NCBI GenBank assembly: GCA_025642075.2
Contig: JAODUO010000059.1
Span: 46,001 to 110,000, forward strand
DNA: 64,000 nt
Origin: Ridgeia piscesae
Taxonomy: Eukaryota; Annelida; Polychaeta; Sabellida; Siboglinidae
Direction: 5' to 3'
The notes under the pieces are model-generated. The model worked only from the letters and a program-made list of their open reading frames with translations. It was not told the origin of the DNA and did not search any database. The position numbers were made by a program, and so were the translations under genes. How positions within the stretch are numbered: the stretch's first letter is position 1; every line of letters begins with the position of its first letter. This document shows, in pieces, positions 1-35,929 of the stretch.

Positions 1-1701
1 AGTTTCTATTTCTCTCTAGTCTCACTAGTCATAGTACTCATGAATACTTCCTGCGATCAGTTTCACTAGTAGACCTACCATATTTGTTCCCAAATATTTG
101 ACAAATCCAGCATATCTTTCAAAACCCATCAATGATGATTTGATTTTTGTGGTGATCACTGTTTCATCTCGTTCTTTCCATTAATTATTCAATTCTGAAT
201 TCTGTATGCAATTCATGCAGTGTAACACTCGGTCTGACAGCATTTCGACCCATTTTAATTTACATGTTGCCATTTCTTAAAGTATAATACTGACATGGAC
301 ATGCTGCATTATTTTTAATGAAATCTACATACAACATAATATTATGTTGGAAAGCTATGACAATCACATACAATGCAAACACTTAAAACTGACTGTAGCT
401 CAAATGGCAGTCTGCCAGCTGCTGTTATTTTGTCATTAATTCATCTACAGTGTTTCACAGAAAGCGATACACAATGCCACAAGTATTTTGGTAGTAATAT
501 TACTTGAGATTGCATATTAAACATTAGCTCAGTTGGAATTTACATGTAATGCTATGTTCTTAGCAGTAAGACTCACAACATATTTAATTAAATGTGTGCG
601 TGCGTGCGTGTGTATGTAATTTTAAAGTGTAGTGGCTCAGGGATCAGTAAAAACTGAAGAACTGACAAGTTGTTAACTTGTTATACAGCTGTACTAGGTG
701 TGGACAATATTAATAAGAAGAATCAAATATATAGATAATAAAAATACAATATAATATCTGATAACACCAGGCACAGTAAAACACCTCGTTTAAGACCAGG
801 GCTTTATGCATGATCAACTTATTGCCAGTCACACATGTTTTAGTGGGCTCATGGATGTTAACTGTTATTGTCTGTTAAGCCAGTTTTAAAATGTGTCTGA
901 TGACCAGAAAAGGGCTACAGAGTGGAGTGATCTCAAAAGAGGGATGGTCTGTCGAGAGGGGTTTGTTCATGGTTTTATAGCACAGATGCAAACCCCGGTT
1001 CTCTCAATTGAAAGTCCCACTCTCTAGCCAATGTTAAATGACAGTCTACTCTATATGATAAAACAACATAATTCTTTCATAACGGACTGAATATATGTTT
1101 ATATAAATGAAGCGTTAAACCATTAAATTCAAAACATGATCGATTTAACAAAGAAATAACTCTGTTCTCATTTACGTGTGGACATATGGCACTGACTGAA
1201 CAATTTAGTTTCTAATTTGGCCGGTTCGCTGGTGAGGGACCGACTCAAAATGTCAAGGCTACATTAGATGATTTCCTTAGAGAGTTTAAAACAATCACAT
1301 CAGTGAATTGTGAGGCTAAATTCAACCCAGTGGCTTCGAGTACTTCAGACTTTATCACAGCTGCTTCCATCAGTTGAGATCAGTTTTATCTTTGCTCAAG
1401 TTTGCTGTTATCAAATAAATAAACTTTGGGAGTTCATTATACTCTTGGAACACACTCCCTCTTAGTGTCTGATCCATACAAAACTATTACGTGTATGTAC
1501 ACAATTCCGTCATCATTAAAAACTTGCCTTCATAATCTTACTTATCAACTATAGTTCCTTGGCATATCCATCTATCAGTCATTCAGTTGACAACTTAAAT
1601 ACTGCTTATTGATTATGAGACTGACCAACCAACACTGTTGTCTCGATGCACCTCTCAATTTGGCTTCCAAAGATTTAGGTATGGTAGAAGTTATATTATT
1701 G

Positions 1702-1755
<54 letters not shown>

Positions 1756-2850
1756 GCAGGAGCCAGGTTGGTACTGTAATATAACATATTATTTATAAAC
1801 AAAATTATACAGATAGATGGTGTGTCATACAATTTGTCTCAATGAAACAGATATGTTGAAGAAAGTCATGCAGTAAATGTCATTTCAATTAGAGCTGTAT
1901 CTGTAAAAACCTGTGTATAGTTCCCACTTCCCAATCAGGTTGACAGACCAGATCACTGATGACATATTAGTGAGGCTGCTGGCAAGACAGAGATTTTTAC
2001 TGCCCAGCCCACCTGGCCAGCTAATGTGTTGTTTAGAATTCTATCATTCCTGGCTGCTTTGAGGTGTCAGCTCTAAGCACTGCAGCTGGCAAACCCAATT
2101 GTGTCTCCAAGCAACAGGGACGAAAGAAGCAATAATTCCTTTCTGCAATCCAAATTGGATGTAAGATGTAATGATGGCTGAAGCAGATAGCTGCCAGAGA
2201 CGTGTTGAGATTCTACAATGACGTGTTCCATTTGGGGAGGGCGTTCCTCAGAAGTTGTCAACAAGTGAATCAAGGCAAACAACCACATTGAGGAGGTTCA
2301 GAGTACTAATGTATTTAATTCCATACTGGACATGGCATAAATTCCATTGTAAGTTTGTGCTGACTGCTGAAATGTTTTTTGGTTGACCATTGAATGTGTA
2401 TGTATATTGACTGACAACTGATCATCATTGGTCATTTCCCTTCTAACACAAACCTGTAGAGATGGACACTGCCAAGTGTTAGTGTATAATCAATTTCAAC
2501 GTAATTCCCACAGTGTCAATTGTCAATACCACATCGGAATTCTGAACTTCCATGTCATTGGCTTCATGCCTGCAAGAGTGTCCCAACATCTGATAATTGA
2601 AATCTTTAGTACTTCTGTTGTATTCGCATAGAATGGACAAGCAGGATTGTTTCCAGCACACAATGCCCCACTGTGCCAACTGCCAACTGAATAAGAGTAT
2701 TCAAGTAGTCATTAGCACAGTACAACAGGGTTCGTGAATGAAATTAGTTGTGATTACGTTTCTTCAAACAAAATACATAGACCTATACTACTATATTATA
2801 CACACAAAGAAAACTTAATATTGACAATCATGCATGGCTACATGATCGTT
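1..2850. other. AT-rich non-coding DNA
   Basis: No exon with good splice signals or recognisable protein was found. It contains a TA microsatellite at about 1702-1750 and a dispersed repeat at about 805-920. It may be intergenic or 5' intron of the ADAM-like gene. Confidence 0.5.
805..920 (+). repeat. Dispersed repeat copy 1 (pair with 6905-7000)
   Basis: Shared with 6905-7000: gggctttatg, then gtggatattaactgttaagccag-type sequence, then aaatgtgtctgatgacc and gaaaagggctaca. The copies are diverged. The second is followed by a possible inverted end, gcataaagct, near 7147, which suggests a small terminal-repeat element. Confidence 0.55.
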
Positions 2851-2851
2851 C

Positions 2852-3436
2852 ATACTAGTGTACACAACATGTTAGATGACACTCCCGTGTATCCCACAGC
2901 TGGTGACACTCATGACATACTAGTGTACACAACATGTGAGATGACACTCCTGTGTATCCCACAGCTGGTGACACTCATGACATACTAGTGTACACAACAT
3001 GTGAGATGACACTCCTGTGTATCCCACAGCTGGTGACACTCATGACCTACTAGTGTACACAAGTTGTGAGATGACACTCCCGTGTATCCCACAGCTGGTG
3101 ACACTCATGACCTACTAGTGTACACAAGTTGTGAGATGACACTCCCGTGTATCCCACAGCTGGTGACACTCATGACATACTAGTGTACACAACATGTGAG
3201 ATGAAACTCCCGTGTATCCCACAGCTGGTGACACTCATGACATACTAGTGAACACAACATGTGAGATGACACTCCTGTGTATCCCACAGCTGGTGACACT
3301 CATGACATACTAGTGTACACAACATGTGAGATGACACTCCCGTGTATCCCACAGCTGGTGACACTCATGACATACTAGTGTACACAACATGTGAGATGAC
3401 ACTCCTGTGTATCCCACAGCTGGTGACACTCAAGAC
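2852..3436 (+). repeat. 65-bp minisatellite, about 9 copies
   Basis: Units start at 2856, 2921, 2986, 3051, 3116, 3181, 3246, 3311 and 3376, exactly 65 bp apart, with very few differences. Each unit contains tgtatcccacag, which looks like a splice acceptor. The last copy runs into unique sequence after gtgacactcaagac. Confidence 0.95.
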
Positions 3437-6400
3437 ACTAACTCAGATCCTGACTCACCCAGTTGAAGTAAGTTAAGCAAGACACACCCAGTTTGAGGAC
3501 TGTTCTAAGATAACAGTGTGCACAGCAACCAATCCAGTGGAGTTATTCATGAGAGATATTGCACTTGTTATTCAGCTAGTTGATGGTCGCAGCATCTAGA
3601 TAAGACAACAAGGCTTACGGATTGTCAAAACACATATCTGTCTCCGTCTATAAGTGTCTCGATCGATAGTGTTTGTGGGGGAAGCAGTGTCCCACTGGTA
3701 CAGTCAGCTTCCCATTGTAAACTGCCATTCATTTCATGCCCAGTGCTCACAGTCTTGACAAGGCTTGGCAGCACATTTCAGATCTGCATTTAAGTCAGTT
3801 CAACAAATGCATACCCCGGTAGTTGTGCAGCAGCAAAGATTACGAGAGAAGAGCTGCGGAAGCAACAGATTTGGTTGAATGCTTCTTACATGATATCACA
3901 AACTCAAATAGAATTTTACTCAACAGAGATGAAACACTTGGACTAGACACTGCAATATTATATTAATGAAAGAAAGATCGTCTTTCATGTCTCTGTTGAT
4001 TGAGTGTTGAATACAAGATCGTTTGGGACTGTCAGAAAGAATGGTCGCAAGTTGAACACATCCCAGATCAAGTTAGAACTAGAAAATGCCAATCTGTGCA
4101 CAGCCACCAGTGACCACTTACATTAATATTTATTGTTATGCAAGTTTATCCACAGCCAAGTATAACATTACCATATACAGTTCCATGTCACATTACTGTT
4201 GTAATTGTGTTTGCAGCGTGTGTTCAGTGTTAGCAATATATGAATGTCTGAGCATACCTGGTACTAATTGTACTTCAGGCTTCTGGCCTTTGACTCACAT
4301 CATTTTGGAAATGTAGAGGTTTTATTCAGCATTCCTTTGTTTTACTCTCCTAGAATGTCTTTTCTGCTGTTTGTTGTTGCAGGAAGTAATTTTAGTTTAC
4401 ATTCTTTATAATTTTGAAATTTTCCTGCGATCGGTCTTGTAGAACAGATGATTTTAAATTGGTGGGTACCTCCCGGTAGTTCTCAAGATATGACTGAGCT
4501 TTAAAACTAAAGAACTTACCTGGATATCATTCAACATTGCTACAACTGTACCCCTAATCCAAATTACGACTCTTGGCCTAGATACATAATAGTTTATACT
4601 AAGATATTGGATGAACGTTTCAGAAACTATAGCCATTTCACATCCGGTTTTCTTGTAATGTGTCAATTAGCCAATTTTTTCAGATAGCAACCACTACCAC
4701 TGATAATAAACTCAAGAAAAACTGATACAGTTATAATGAACATTATGAGAAAAATGGTAAATTAACTGAGATATGTGTAAAAGAATAACGATAATCAGAC
4801 TCAGTATTCAGTTCCTGCAACCGTAGGTTACTGATCTACCACCAGACTACTACACGCAAGTATTGATTTCCTCACTGTGTCTGACAGTAACAGTGAGTCA
4901 GTCTGTCTCCACACAGCACAAAATTACTGTTTGGTTTTATATTAAAAACATAATTTTTGTTGTTGTAATTAGCAGCATGTTTAAAAAAAAAATCTTGCAA
5001 TTCTCCTTTTTGGAAATTAACATGGAAGACATTACTCTGTCTATCTCCCAAACTTACCGGAATTCGTCTTCAAACATGATAATAATATTACTACCATCAG
5101 ACAGCTGTATGTCAATAACCAGTAAATGAACAAAGTATATGTATATCTTAGTCATTTGAACATGGTGAAAAAAAATTATGTGAATGTGCAGTTTTTTCAG
5201 CTTTTCTATAAAAAACAGCACATTTATATTTTATAGTATTAATGCAACATTACATTTTATATTTAACAATTATTATGTCGTATGATAATTTTAATTATCA
5301 TACTAATGATGTGTTCAACAAGGGTTACATTGACATGGTTCCATGTCCACGTAAACAAATTATAAATAGGCATTTGGGCATAATACGTTTACTATAATGT
5401 ACCATTCCTGGCTTTGGTCAGTGTCTGGGGTGTACAGCTAATCCAGGCTAGTGGAACCTCTAAGAAACTCACCAGGTGGGATTAATTCCCATATATTGGA
5501 CTGATTTATTGACATTGGTGTATTTACATCTTGCCAGGACATCTGGATAAATACCTGTAGGTGCTGACTGTGTATTGAGTGGGGATCTTATTGCAGGCCT
5601 CCCTTCTGGCTAGGACTTGCAGGTTTCAAAGTTCCTCTCATATTCCTCCCCGTGTAACCTGTCTGTCCAATATCTATTTGTACATGGATAGATAGTGAAT
5701 TTTCTGGCCTTCCACTTTCAGAAAAAATATCCAAATCATTGAAGCCAGACTCGTGTGAAAGCAGTGCAAAAATACATGAAATGTTGTTCAGTATATGGAT
5801 ATTAAGAATTTAAGACTTTGTAGTAAATAAAACGAAACAGGTAAATATGAAATGAAACTTATTGATAGATGTTTATTATTTGCACATGTACTACAGTGGT
5901 TGGTCTGAGGACATACCTTTTATCTTATCACCCACCAAACATGTTATTACATTTTGGTGTTTAAACGTAGGCTAATGGTGTATCATTTATGACATCTATC
6001 CTTTTTAGCAGTGTCCCAGAACCACAAAGTACCTCTCACAAGTACTGAACTCATGCCCTGTAAACTGTTGATGGGGTCTTTGAGTGCTCCAATCACAGAT
6101 GGTCTCTTCACCCAGTTATCTTTATACCAGGTACAGGGCATCAGGCCCCCTCTAAGTCTGCTTTCACTAATGCCCCCATAAACTGCAGCTACATAAAGTA
6201 GGCCTGGATATCCCCAGACTTCACAGGTCTGGGAGCAGCAGCCTGGGAGGGGAATGATAATGACACAGGGTAGGGAGGGAAGGTGAGAACTGGGAGGTAA
6301 TGGTTGCCATATGTTGGAGGAAGTGCTTGGTGAAAGATGGCATCATCGTTTCTGCCTTGCTGCTCCACTGCATCAGTCTCGGATTGTTACCCTGATAGGG

Positions 6401-8082
6401 TAGATTGCACCTGGCAGGTAGATCATGCAAAGGTGCACAAACAGGGCAATGTGGATCAACCAGGACATGTGGCGGGGCAAAGGTAGAGCAGCAGGGTCAC
6501 TCGCAAAAAGAGAACTTTGTGTGAGCATGATTGATTGCGATGTCACTTTGCCAAATAGGCTGTTCATATTCCGTGACTGAAACTGAAGATAACTTTGTTC
6601 ACCTAGTAATGTATAAAAGCTATTTTAGAATAGCTATGTTTATGTTGAAAAGCGTACAAATTTGTCACATTATATAATTCATGTTTTTAAAGTTTCCAAT
6701 CTTTTCATACTGTTTGCAATATACGCCTGTATAGTATTACACAGATCTGTGACTGTTTGTTCATGTCAGAGGTCTACATTTATGCGACACACCTGCATGC
6801 ACAAACAGGTGTCTTAATGCATTAATTGCTAACAGGAGCAGCTGCCTTCCTACAAGAAGGAGATATCAGTTCTGGTTGTTTATGTTAAATAAATCACCAG
6901 TTTGATGCAGGGCTTTATGTTTTGGTCAACACGTGGATATTAACTGTTAAGCCAGTTTACAAACTTTGAAATGTGTCTGATGACCTGAAAAGGGCTACAA
7001 ACAGACATGTGATGCCATTTACCCTCACTTCTAAGGCATAACTGACAATATCTACGGTTTTGGAACACCTTTTTGTTTTGGTCCTTCATTTTTGTTACCC
7101 GTCCACAATGGTTTTTACCCGTCCAAATGATGGGTAGACGGGTCTCTGCATAAAGCTATGGTTTGATGTTAAATCAGTTGGATGAATTAGTGCTGCAAAA
7201 GGAGAAAAAGTAAATACATTTTTCATGAACTAAAATTACAAAATTGTATTTTGCTGATGAATAGCTAATACTTGATGAATATTTATCTAATATATAACTG
7301 TTTATTCACAGTGTGAATGCAGTCATAATTATGTTGAAGAATCATTTGAAGTTATACATTTGTTCATTGTTAATGCAACAACACTCTGAGTCTGTTCTCT
7401 GTGTGTATAGTACTGCTTAGTTTAAGTAGAAACAAGGAGCTCTTAAGAAAAATAAATCTGTAAACAAAATCTGTTGTTATATATATATTTTTCTCAAAAC
7501 AAATATCCACTGCCATATTACCAAGGACACTATTTCCATGACACACCAGTGACAATGTCGTGCAGGTGCATCATGGGGTTGACAGTTGCAGGTATTCAAG
7601 ATCACTGTTAAGGATCAAATTTGATTTTAAAGTGCAAACTTGGGTTTAAGAGCTCTTAACAATGTTAGTGAAATGGTCCCCTGACCTACCAGAGTCAGAT
7701 GAAAGAATTAAACAATTGCTTTCAATGATTAAGTGGTAGGCCATGTTGCATAGTAATATGTGATGTGTGGCACATCTGTTAAGTGAGACTCCCCCGGGTG
7801 GCACCTGGCACACAGAGGAGGCTGTCGTCAACACAAGGGTCTGGCCTGCTGAAGTTGTCTAGTTTTTTGTCAGTGTTCCTGTGGAGCTACGACCCCAAGG
7901 AGGTAGTAGCAGGGTGTACTTGATAGCTAGGACAAAGGGTAGGCAGTAGACTGTGGGTTCTGCAATTCATTACATTACAGACAAAAGTTACTAAGTTAGT
8001 TTAAGTAGGGATCCAGTGACTCAGTGATCATCTGAACATGTCATGTTGACAGTCTGACTGAGTCTTTGATGTCTGCTTACAG
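3437..8082. other. Non-coding DNA, likely intron or upstream region
   Basis: No gene recognised. Apart from the repeat at 6905-7150 and a short weak candidate exon at 3420-3467, described under findings, nothing distinctive was seen. Confidence 0.45.
6905..7150 (+). repeat. Dispersed repeat copy 2, possible MITE
   Basis: Matches 805-920 over its first ~95 bases. Outer sequences gggctttatg near 6911 and gcataaagct near 7139 are roughly inverted, consistent with short terminal inverted repeats. No target duplication was confirmed. Confidence 0.4.
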
Positions 8083-30736
<22,654 letters not shown>

Positions 30737-33420
30737 CGATGATGCTCATTGACATAATTATGATGACATACGTTGACTTGACATGTGATGATGCACCTTG
30801 ACACTCTAGTCCAAAGTGGAACATAATTATTTATTAAGGTAGTTGCTGATGCAGCATGCTTACATTCTAGTTTATTTCATGACAACTTTGCCAGCATGCA
30901 CACATTACAGGTACTCTACACAACATTTACATTATAAACTACATGTATAAATTACATATTTTGTACATTACTGTTTTATCTAGACTAGAGTGGTCATTCA
31001 GAATATCCACAAATATTCTGGGTAACTCCTGTGAATCAATGGTGATATAGTGCATTAGTGTACTGATTGTCGGATTACTAGTATTTAGCGACATCCTGAA
31101 TATTAATTGCTGCGGGGTGATTAACCATTGATTACAGTCAGGGTCTGTTACCAGCAGCAGTGAATAATAGTGGCTAGATAATAGGATGTAATTGCAATGT
31201 ATCAATATTCTGTCAGTGGTCTCATCTTTACGTCAGCTACCAGGTGTGACAACAGAAGGCATCGAGTAACGCAATATAAATGTGTTTGCAGCATGCTTAG
31301 GTGGCCAATAATTTACATTTTATAAAAAGACAAATCCTTGCCCCCGTTGAGCAGATACTGAATATGTGTTTCTTTAAGTGATGGTTTCTTGTAAAAAAAT
31401 CACCTCAAATGGATTATAATCTCAAGATTATCTGTTGTCTACCAATTTACAAAACTGGCTGTTTTCCAGTTCATTGTGATTGGTATCATGCAAGTAATTA
31501 TTATAACATATAATACTTGCATTGTCATTGACAATCAGTATAATTTATATGAACCATTAATTTGCTATGTAGCAAAAATTACTATGAAATACAGTGGACA
31601 CCGTTGTAATTCCTAATGAAGATATTTATAAAATATCCAGTTAGGTTACTGATGGTTTAGATACTGGTAGATGTTTTGAGTTTTTTGTTTATGACTGAAT
31701 GAGATTTGTTAATTGTAATGTGGTGGGTGTACGGCATGTTTGACTTGAAAGTGTTCATGATGGGAATTGTAGCCCAAAAGTTGATGATGAAATACCAATA
31801 ACAGTCAACTTAGAGTCTATGCAGCTTGTTTGTAAGTGGTATTGTGGCTATTTATTTGCTTCTATTTAACTGTTATTAAGTGTTGTATATTCTTGACTGA
31901 AGGGTTGTCATTCAACAACTTCTTCTTACAGTTTAAATTATTATTCACCAGTTATAAATTACATGAATCAAACAGTTTATTGAAAAATAATAATTGATTT
32001 GTTTTTTATTGAAAAAGACAGGAGCTCATAAATTCATAAAAAGTACTGTCCACAAATTCTGGAGATTGAATCATGACTTATGGTAGTTGATCTGTTGGAT
32101 GTAGGTAACTGTTTGATTCTTGAAAGTATAACTACATCAAGTCAAACCCTGTTTGAGAATATATTTATAAAGGTTGTATAAACTCTTATGTGAAAATGCA
32201 TTTACAAAGGTTTCAAGTCAACCTGTTTAATTTATACATTCTGTGAGCGTAGTTTGGCATCAGCAAAATCAAAATATATTTTATTTTTTCATACAAGTAG
32301 AATAACTTTGGTGTGCATAAGTATAAACATATATTATCCTATTTTAAAGTGGCGTAAAACAGTTGCATGCAGTAAGTACAATAGAATGCAAGCATTATGC
32401 AATGGTGTATATCAACAGTTATTTGTAAAGCTATTTATTAGTGTAACAAATGGACATACCTTTGTGTGTTTGTTCTCTGCCATTATTAGTGAGTTTATTG
32501 TACACGCTACCAACAAATATTAGTCATTGAAAAAGATGCATTTATGTACACTACTTTGGTAGGGTATTGAGGGCAAACGTGGGCCACATCTGCTGCTATG
32601 GCCTGTTAGCTGATCTCATCAATACAGTATTGTTTTGACGAAAGTTCTATTGACTCTTGTTTGCCTGTCTGTGTAAATAGTAGATGTGTACAGTTGAGGT
32701 TGTCTTTTAGTCATTTTCATGAAATCCGTTGACAGCTACAGAGTGTCACTACTACAATACATGTGTTCATTGGCACTTTCAAATATAGTCAGAGAGGCTT
32801 GAAGTTACTTAGTGTATTTGTAAACATGTTTTATTTGCATTGTAGTTGTGCATTTTGGATTTTTTTGTTAAGTAGTTGTGTTTTTAATGTTTACATGCTG
32901 TTGTTTAAAACATGCATTGTATAGTTTGGGTTGGGACTAGCTATACCAACATTTGATATAATCATCATGCCTTCATACTGTTTGCCATGTGCTTTTGATA
33001 TTGTTCTACTGAACATAGTAATTTTTTCAAACAAATAAAATTGTAATTATTTATTGTAAGGTGATGATTTTTTTTATATAAAACAAAAACTTATATTGTA
33101 CTGGTTTTTAGCTGTGCTGTATAGGGAATGCTTGGTGTTTTATTATACAGTCAATGACTGCTGGATTATTACAAATATACAGTGCAGACAAAGTTTTGTC
33201 GTGCTCTGATTGCATACCTGGATGGTAGGTGCTTCCATCGTATTCAGAGATTCTGTACCATATTGTAATTAAAAGTCTGATGTCGTGCTATCTACTGTTG
33301 TTGATTGATTGTGCAATGAAATATGGATGAAATGTTAAATATTCCTTCATCCCTCCCCAAGACTACTGTAGTTCCACATTTTAACCACTCTGGTCGTAGT
33401 TAGTAAGTGTGTTGAATAAA
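30737..33420 (+). other. Probable 3' UTR of the ADAM-like gene
   Basis: AT-rich, no convincing ORF. AATAAA hexamers at 33034-33039 and 33415-33420 are the first good poly(A) signals after the stop, so the UTR may be about 2.3-2.7 kb. Weaker variants occur earlier, so the end is uncertain. Confidence 0.45.
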
Positions 33421-34320
33421 CATGCCCAGATTCAAAACAGTGGCATAACATTTTAACCCAAATTATCTGAGTCCACCGTGCTACTGTGCAGTCTGTGGTA
33501 TGAAATAATCATCATGAATGATGATTATGGAATGTGCTAACACATTACTAACTGTCATTACTAATGTTTGGAGAATAATGTCCTTATATTTAGTAACTTG
33601 TACACTAGAACTAACTAGAGTCTAGAATACTTGCTTCACAAAATGGCTGCTTTTTTAATTTAGTAATTGCCACAAACTATTTCTGTTCAAATAAAGGACG
33701 TTTAATTTTTTTTAATGCCCTTGAAAAAACAAAACAATTGCGTTCTCTATCGCTCCCAGATCTTGCTCAATCTGAGACATTTCGTCGATTTAGCGCCATC
33801 TTTCAACGAAAAACTACAGCATGACCAATCTTACAAATATCACAAGAGTAAAGTTTGTACAACTATTTGTTGTAGGACATGCTGTGTCGCAGTAGCAATG
33901 TACAATATTCATATAGAGCCCGTTATCAATATTTCTAGCAATATGCAAACCTTGACGAATGCCTCGCGCATAATTTTGATTGTGACGTAAACAAACCGCG
34001 ACGTCATCGGTTATCCGTGACCGAACTTTTATCTCCTATTGATGTTCCTTTTTCAGTGATCGTAAGCTATTTTATTCGCAAAACTCATCGACAGTAGTAC
34101 GGTGTTAATAAAATAGTTTGACTGTTTCGTAAAAATTTACAAACAAATTGGTCCCATCCGTGTGAGGGCGCCGTCAATGTACCAGATGGCACGGTCCAAT
34201 GAGAAATAGCTCTATGATCTACCAGTTCTGTCAAGACGTTGAATGTCCATATATGGGATAGGTGTGGTATCGTTATAGGCCATGTAAGTATAAAAAGATG
34301 GGATCATGAAGGATGTCAAC
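33421..34320. other. Intergenic DNA, partly CpG-rich
   Basis: No gene recognised. Around 33950-34030 CpGs rise and there are cAMP-response-like motifs (gtgacgtaaac, gacgtcatcgg). These could mark a promoter, but no first exon is evident. Confidence 0.3.
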
Positions 34321-34329
34321 CAAATCCAA

Positions 34330-35098
34330 TCGGAATGTGACAAAGTCAAACAGCAGATCCCATAACGATAGGAGAACATAATGAAGAGGTGACTGAATTT
34401 ACCTATCTTGGGGCCAAGCTGACAAAAAATGGCAGTTCAGACTCTAAGGTTAGGCAAGGATCAGTAAAGTCAGAGGGGAATTTGCGGCATTAAAGAACAC
34501 CTTGAAGATAATAGAACAGAACAGAACAGAACAGAACAGAACAGAACAGAACAGAACAGAACAGAACAGAACAGAACAGAACAGAACAGAACAGAACAGA
34601 ACAGAACAGAACAGAACAGAACAGAACAGAACAGAACAGCAACAGAACCAAAATTCGTCTGTTCAAGAGTAACGTCTTGAGTGTGCTACTCTATGCTGCA
34701 GAATCATGGAAGGTTACCAAAGGTATGTTAGATGCTAGAAGTTTGTTTTGTTAAATATGTGTCTCAGGAGAATTCTGCGAATCTACTGGCCCAAAACAAT
34801 TTCGAATAAGGAACAGGCATGCAGCCAGTCTCTCTCGAGGTTAAACGCCGCAGATGGAGATGGATTGGCCACGTCTGTAGAATGCCATTGACATCCATTC
34901 CGAGAGCAGCCATGCGCTGGACTCCTGGTGGCAAGGGAGCACGGGGGAGACCGAAGGAGGCGTGGAGAAGATCAGTGGAGCGGGAGATGAAAATACTCGG
35001 ATGGAGTTGGGGCCAAGTCACGACGTTGGCAGTGGACAGAAAACATTGGCGTTCTTTGGTTGCGACCTTATGTATGATCCCACACTAAGAGAATTAAG
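34330..35098 (+). mobile_element. LINE 3' remnant (reverse transcriptase C-terminal region)
   Basis: Broken frames encode EVTEFTYLGAKLTKNGSSDS, then IRLFKSNVLSVLLYAAESWK, then RRRWRWIGHVCRMP and GRPKEAWRRSVEREM: the order typical of the segment after the RT domain in non-LTR elements. Stops and a microsatellite interrupt it. The 5' part, with endonuclease and RT core, is absent. Confidence 0.85.
34518..34641. repeat. ACAGA pentanucleotide microsatellite
   Basis: About 24 copies of acaga/gaaca, expanded inside the LINE remnant between its TYLG block and its IRLFK block. Confidence 0.95.
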
Positions 35099-35929
35099 TA
35101 AGTAAGTAACATATAGGACTTTTTTGTTTTTGGTTGTAATAATCGGAATGTCCCCAAATAATGTTTTATAGTTATATTGCAGAAGCAGAAGCAGGGGAAC
35201 ACTGCCGGTAACAATGATCACGGAAATCATGCATTCTAATCGATTAATACGGTGGTTGCCATGACATCGGCAGCTATAGTACTTGTTTTTGGCGATCTTG
35301 ACTATAGTAGTGAAGAATGCCATCTTTCGCGCAGTACAACCTGTGTTGGGGTTGTATACATGTGTTTTGATTATGTGCATTTAGACTACTTATCAGATAT
35401 AGGTTCTTATCGAACTGCCGTGAAACCACAACGTACAACAAATCCCGCAAAATACACATACGGCCTAAAATCGTGCATACAATCTGCGCTACGTAAATCG
35501 TCATGACAGTGTGTAAACTCAATATTAAATCGCACATTTAATGTAGGAGTTTAGCCATGTATCGTGACCCACTTACAGACTCTATTGATAATTTAATACC
35601 TTAATTTCCACACAGGAGAGCGTAACGTTGACAAAGTCGGACTTTGGGTTTTGATTCTTGCGATATCCGCCAGTCGAAAGGATATCTCTAGTAATTACTG
35701 CCAGATGTAACACGGAACGCGCAAAACAGTATTCGCTTGGCATCTACACAAACAATCTATTTGACAAAAATGTAAAATCAGGTTCGTAAACACCTGTATT
35801 AAAAAAAATTACTTATATTATACGAATTACTCATTGCCATAGGCGTTGGCCGTTGCGTATTGTTCCGTGTGGCGTGTTTAAAAAAAACCCGTCTAAATAC
35901 TACAAATATCTCAGAATATATATGTATTA

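Noticed and set aside
33715..33990. 91-codon ORF downstream of the ADAM gene
   Set aside because: AT-rich chance ORF without motif, or part of an unknown repeat.
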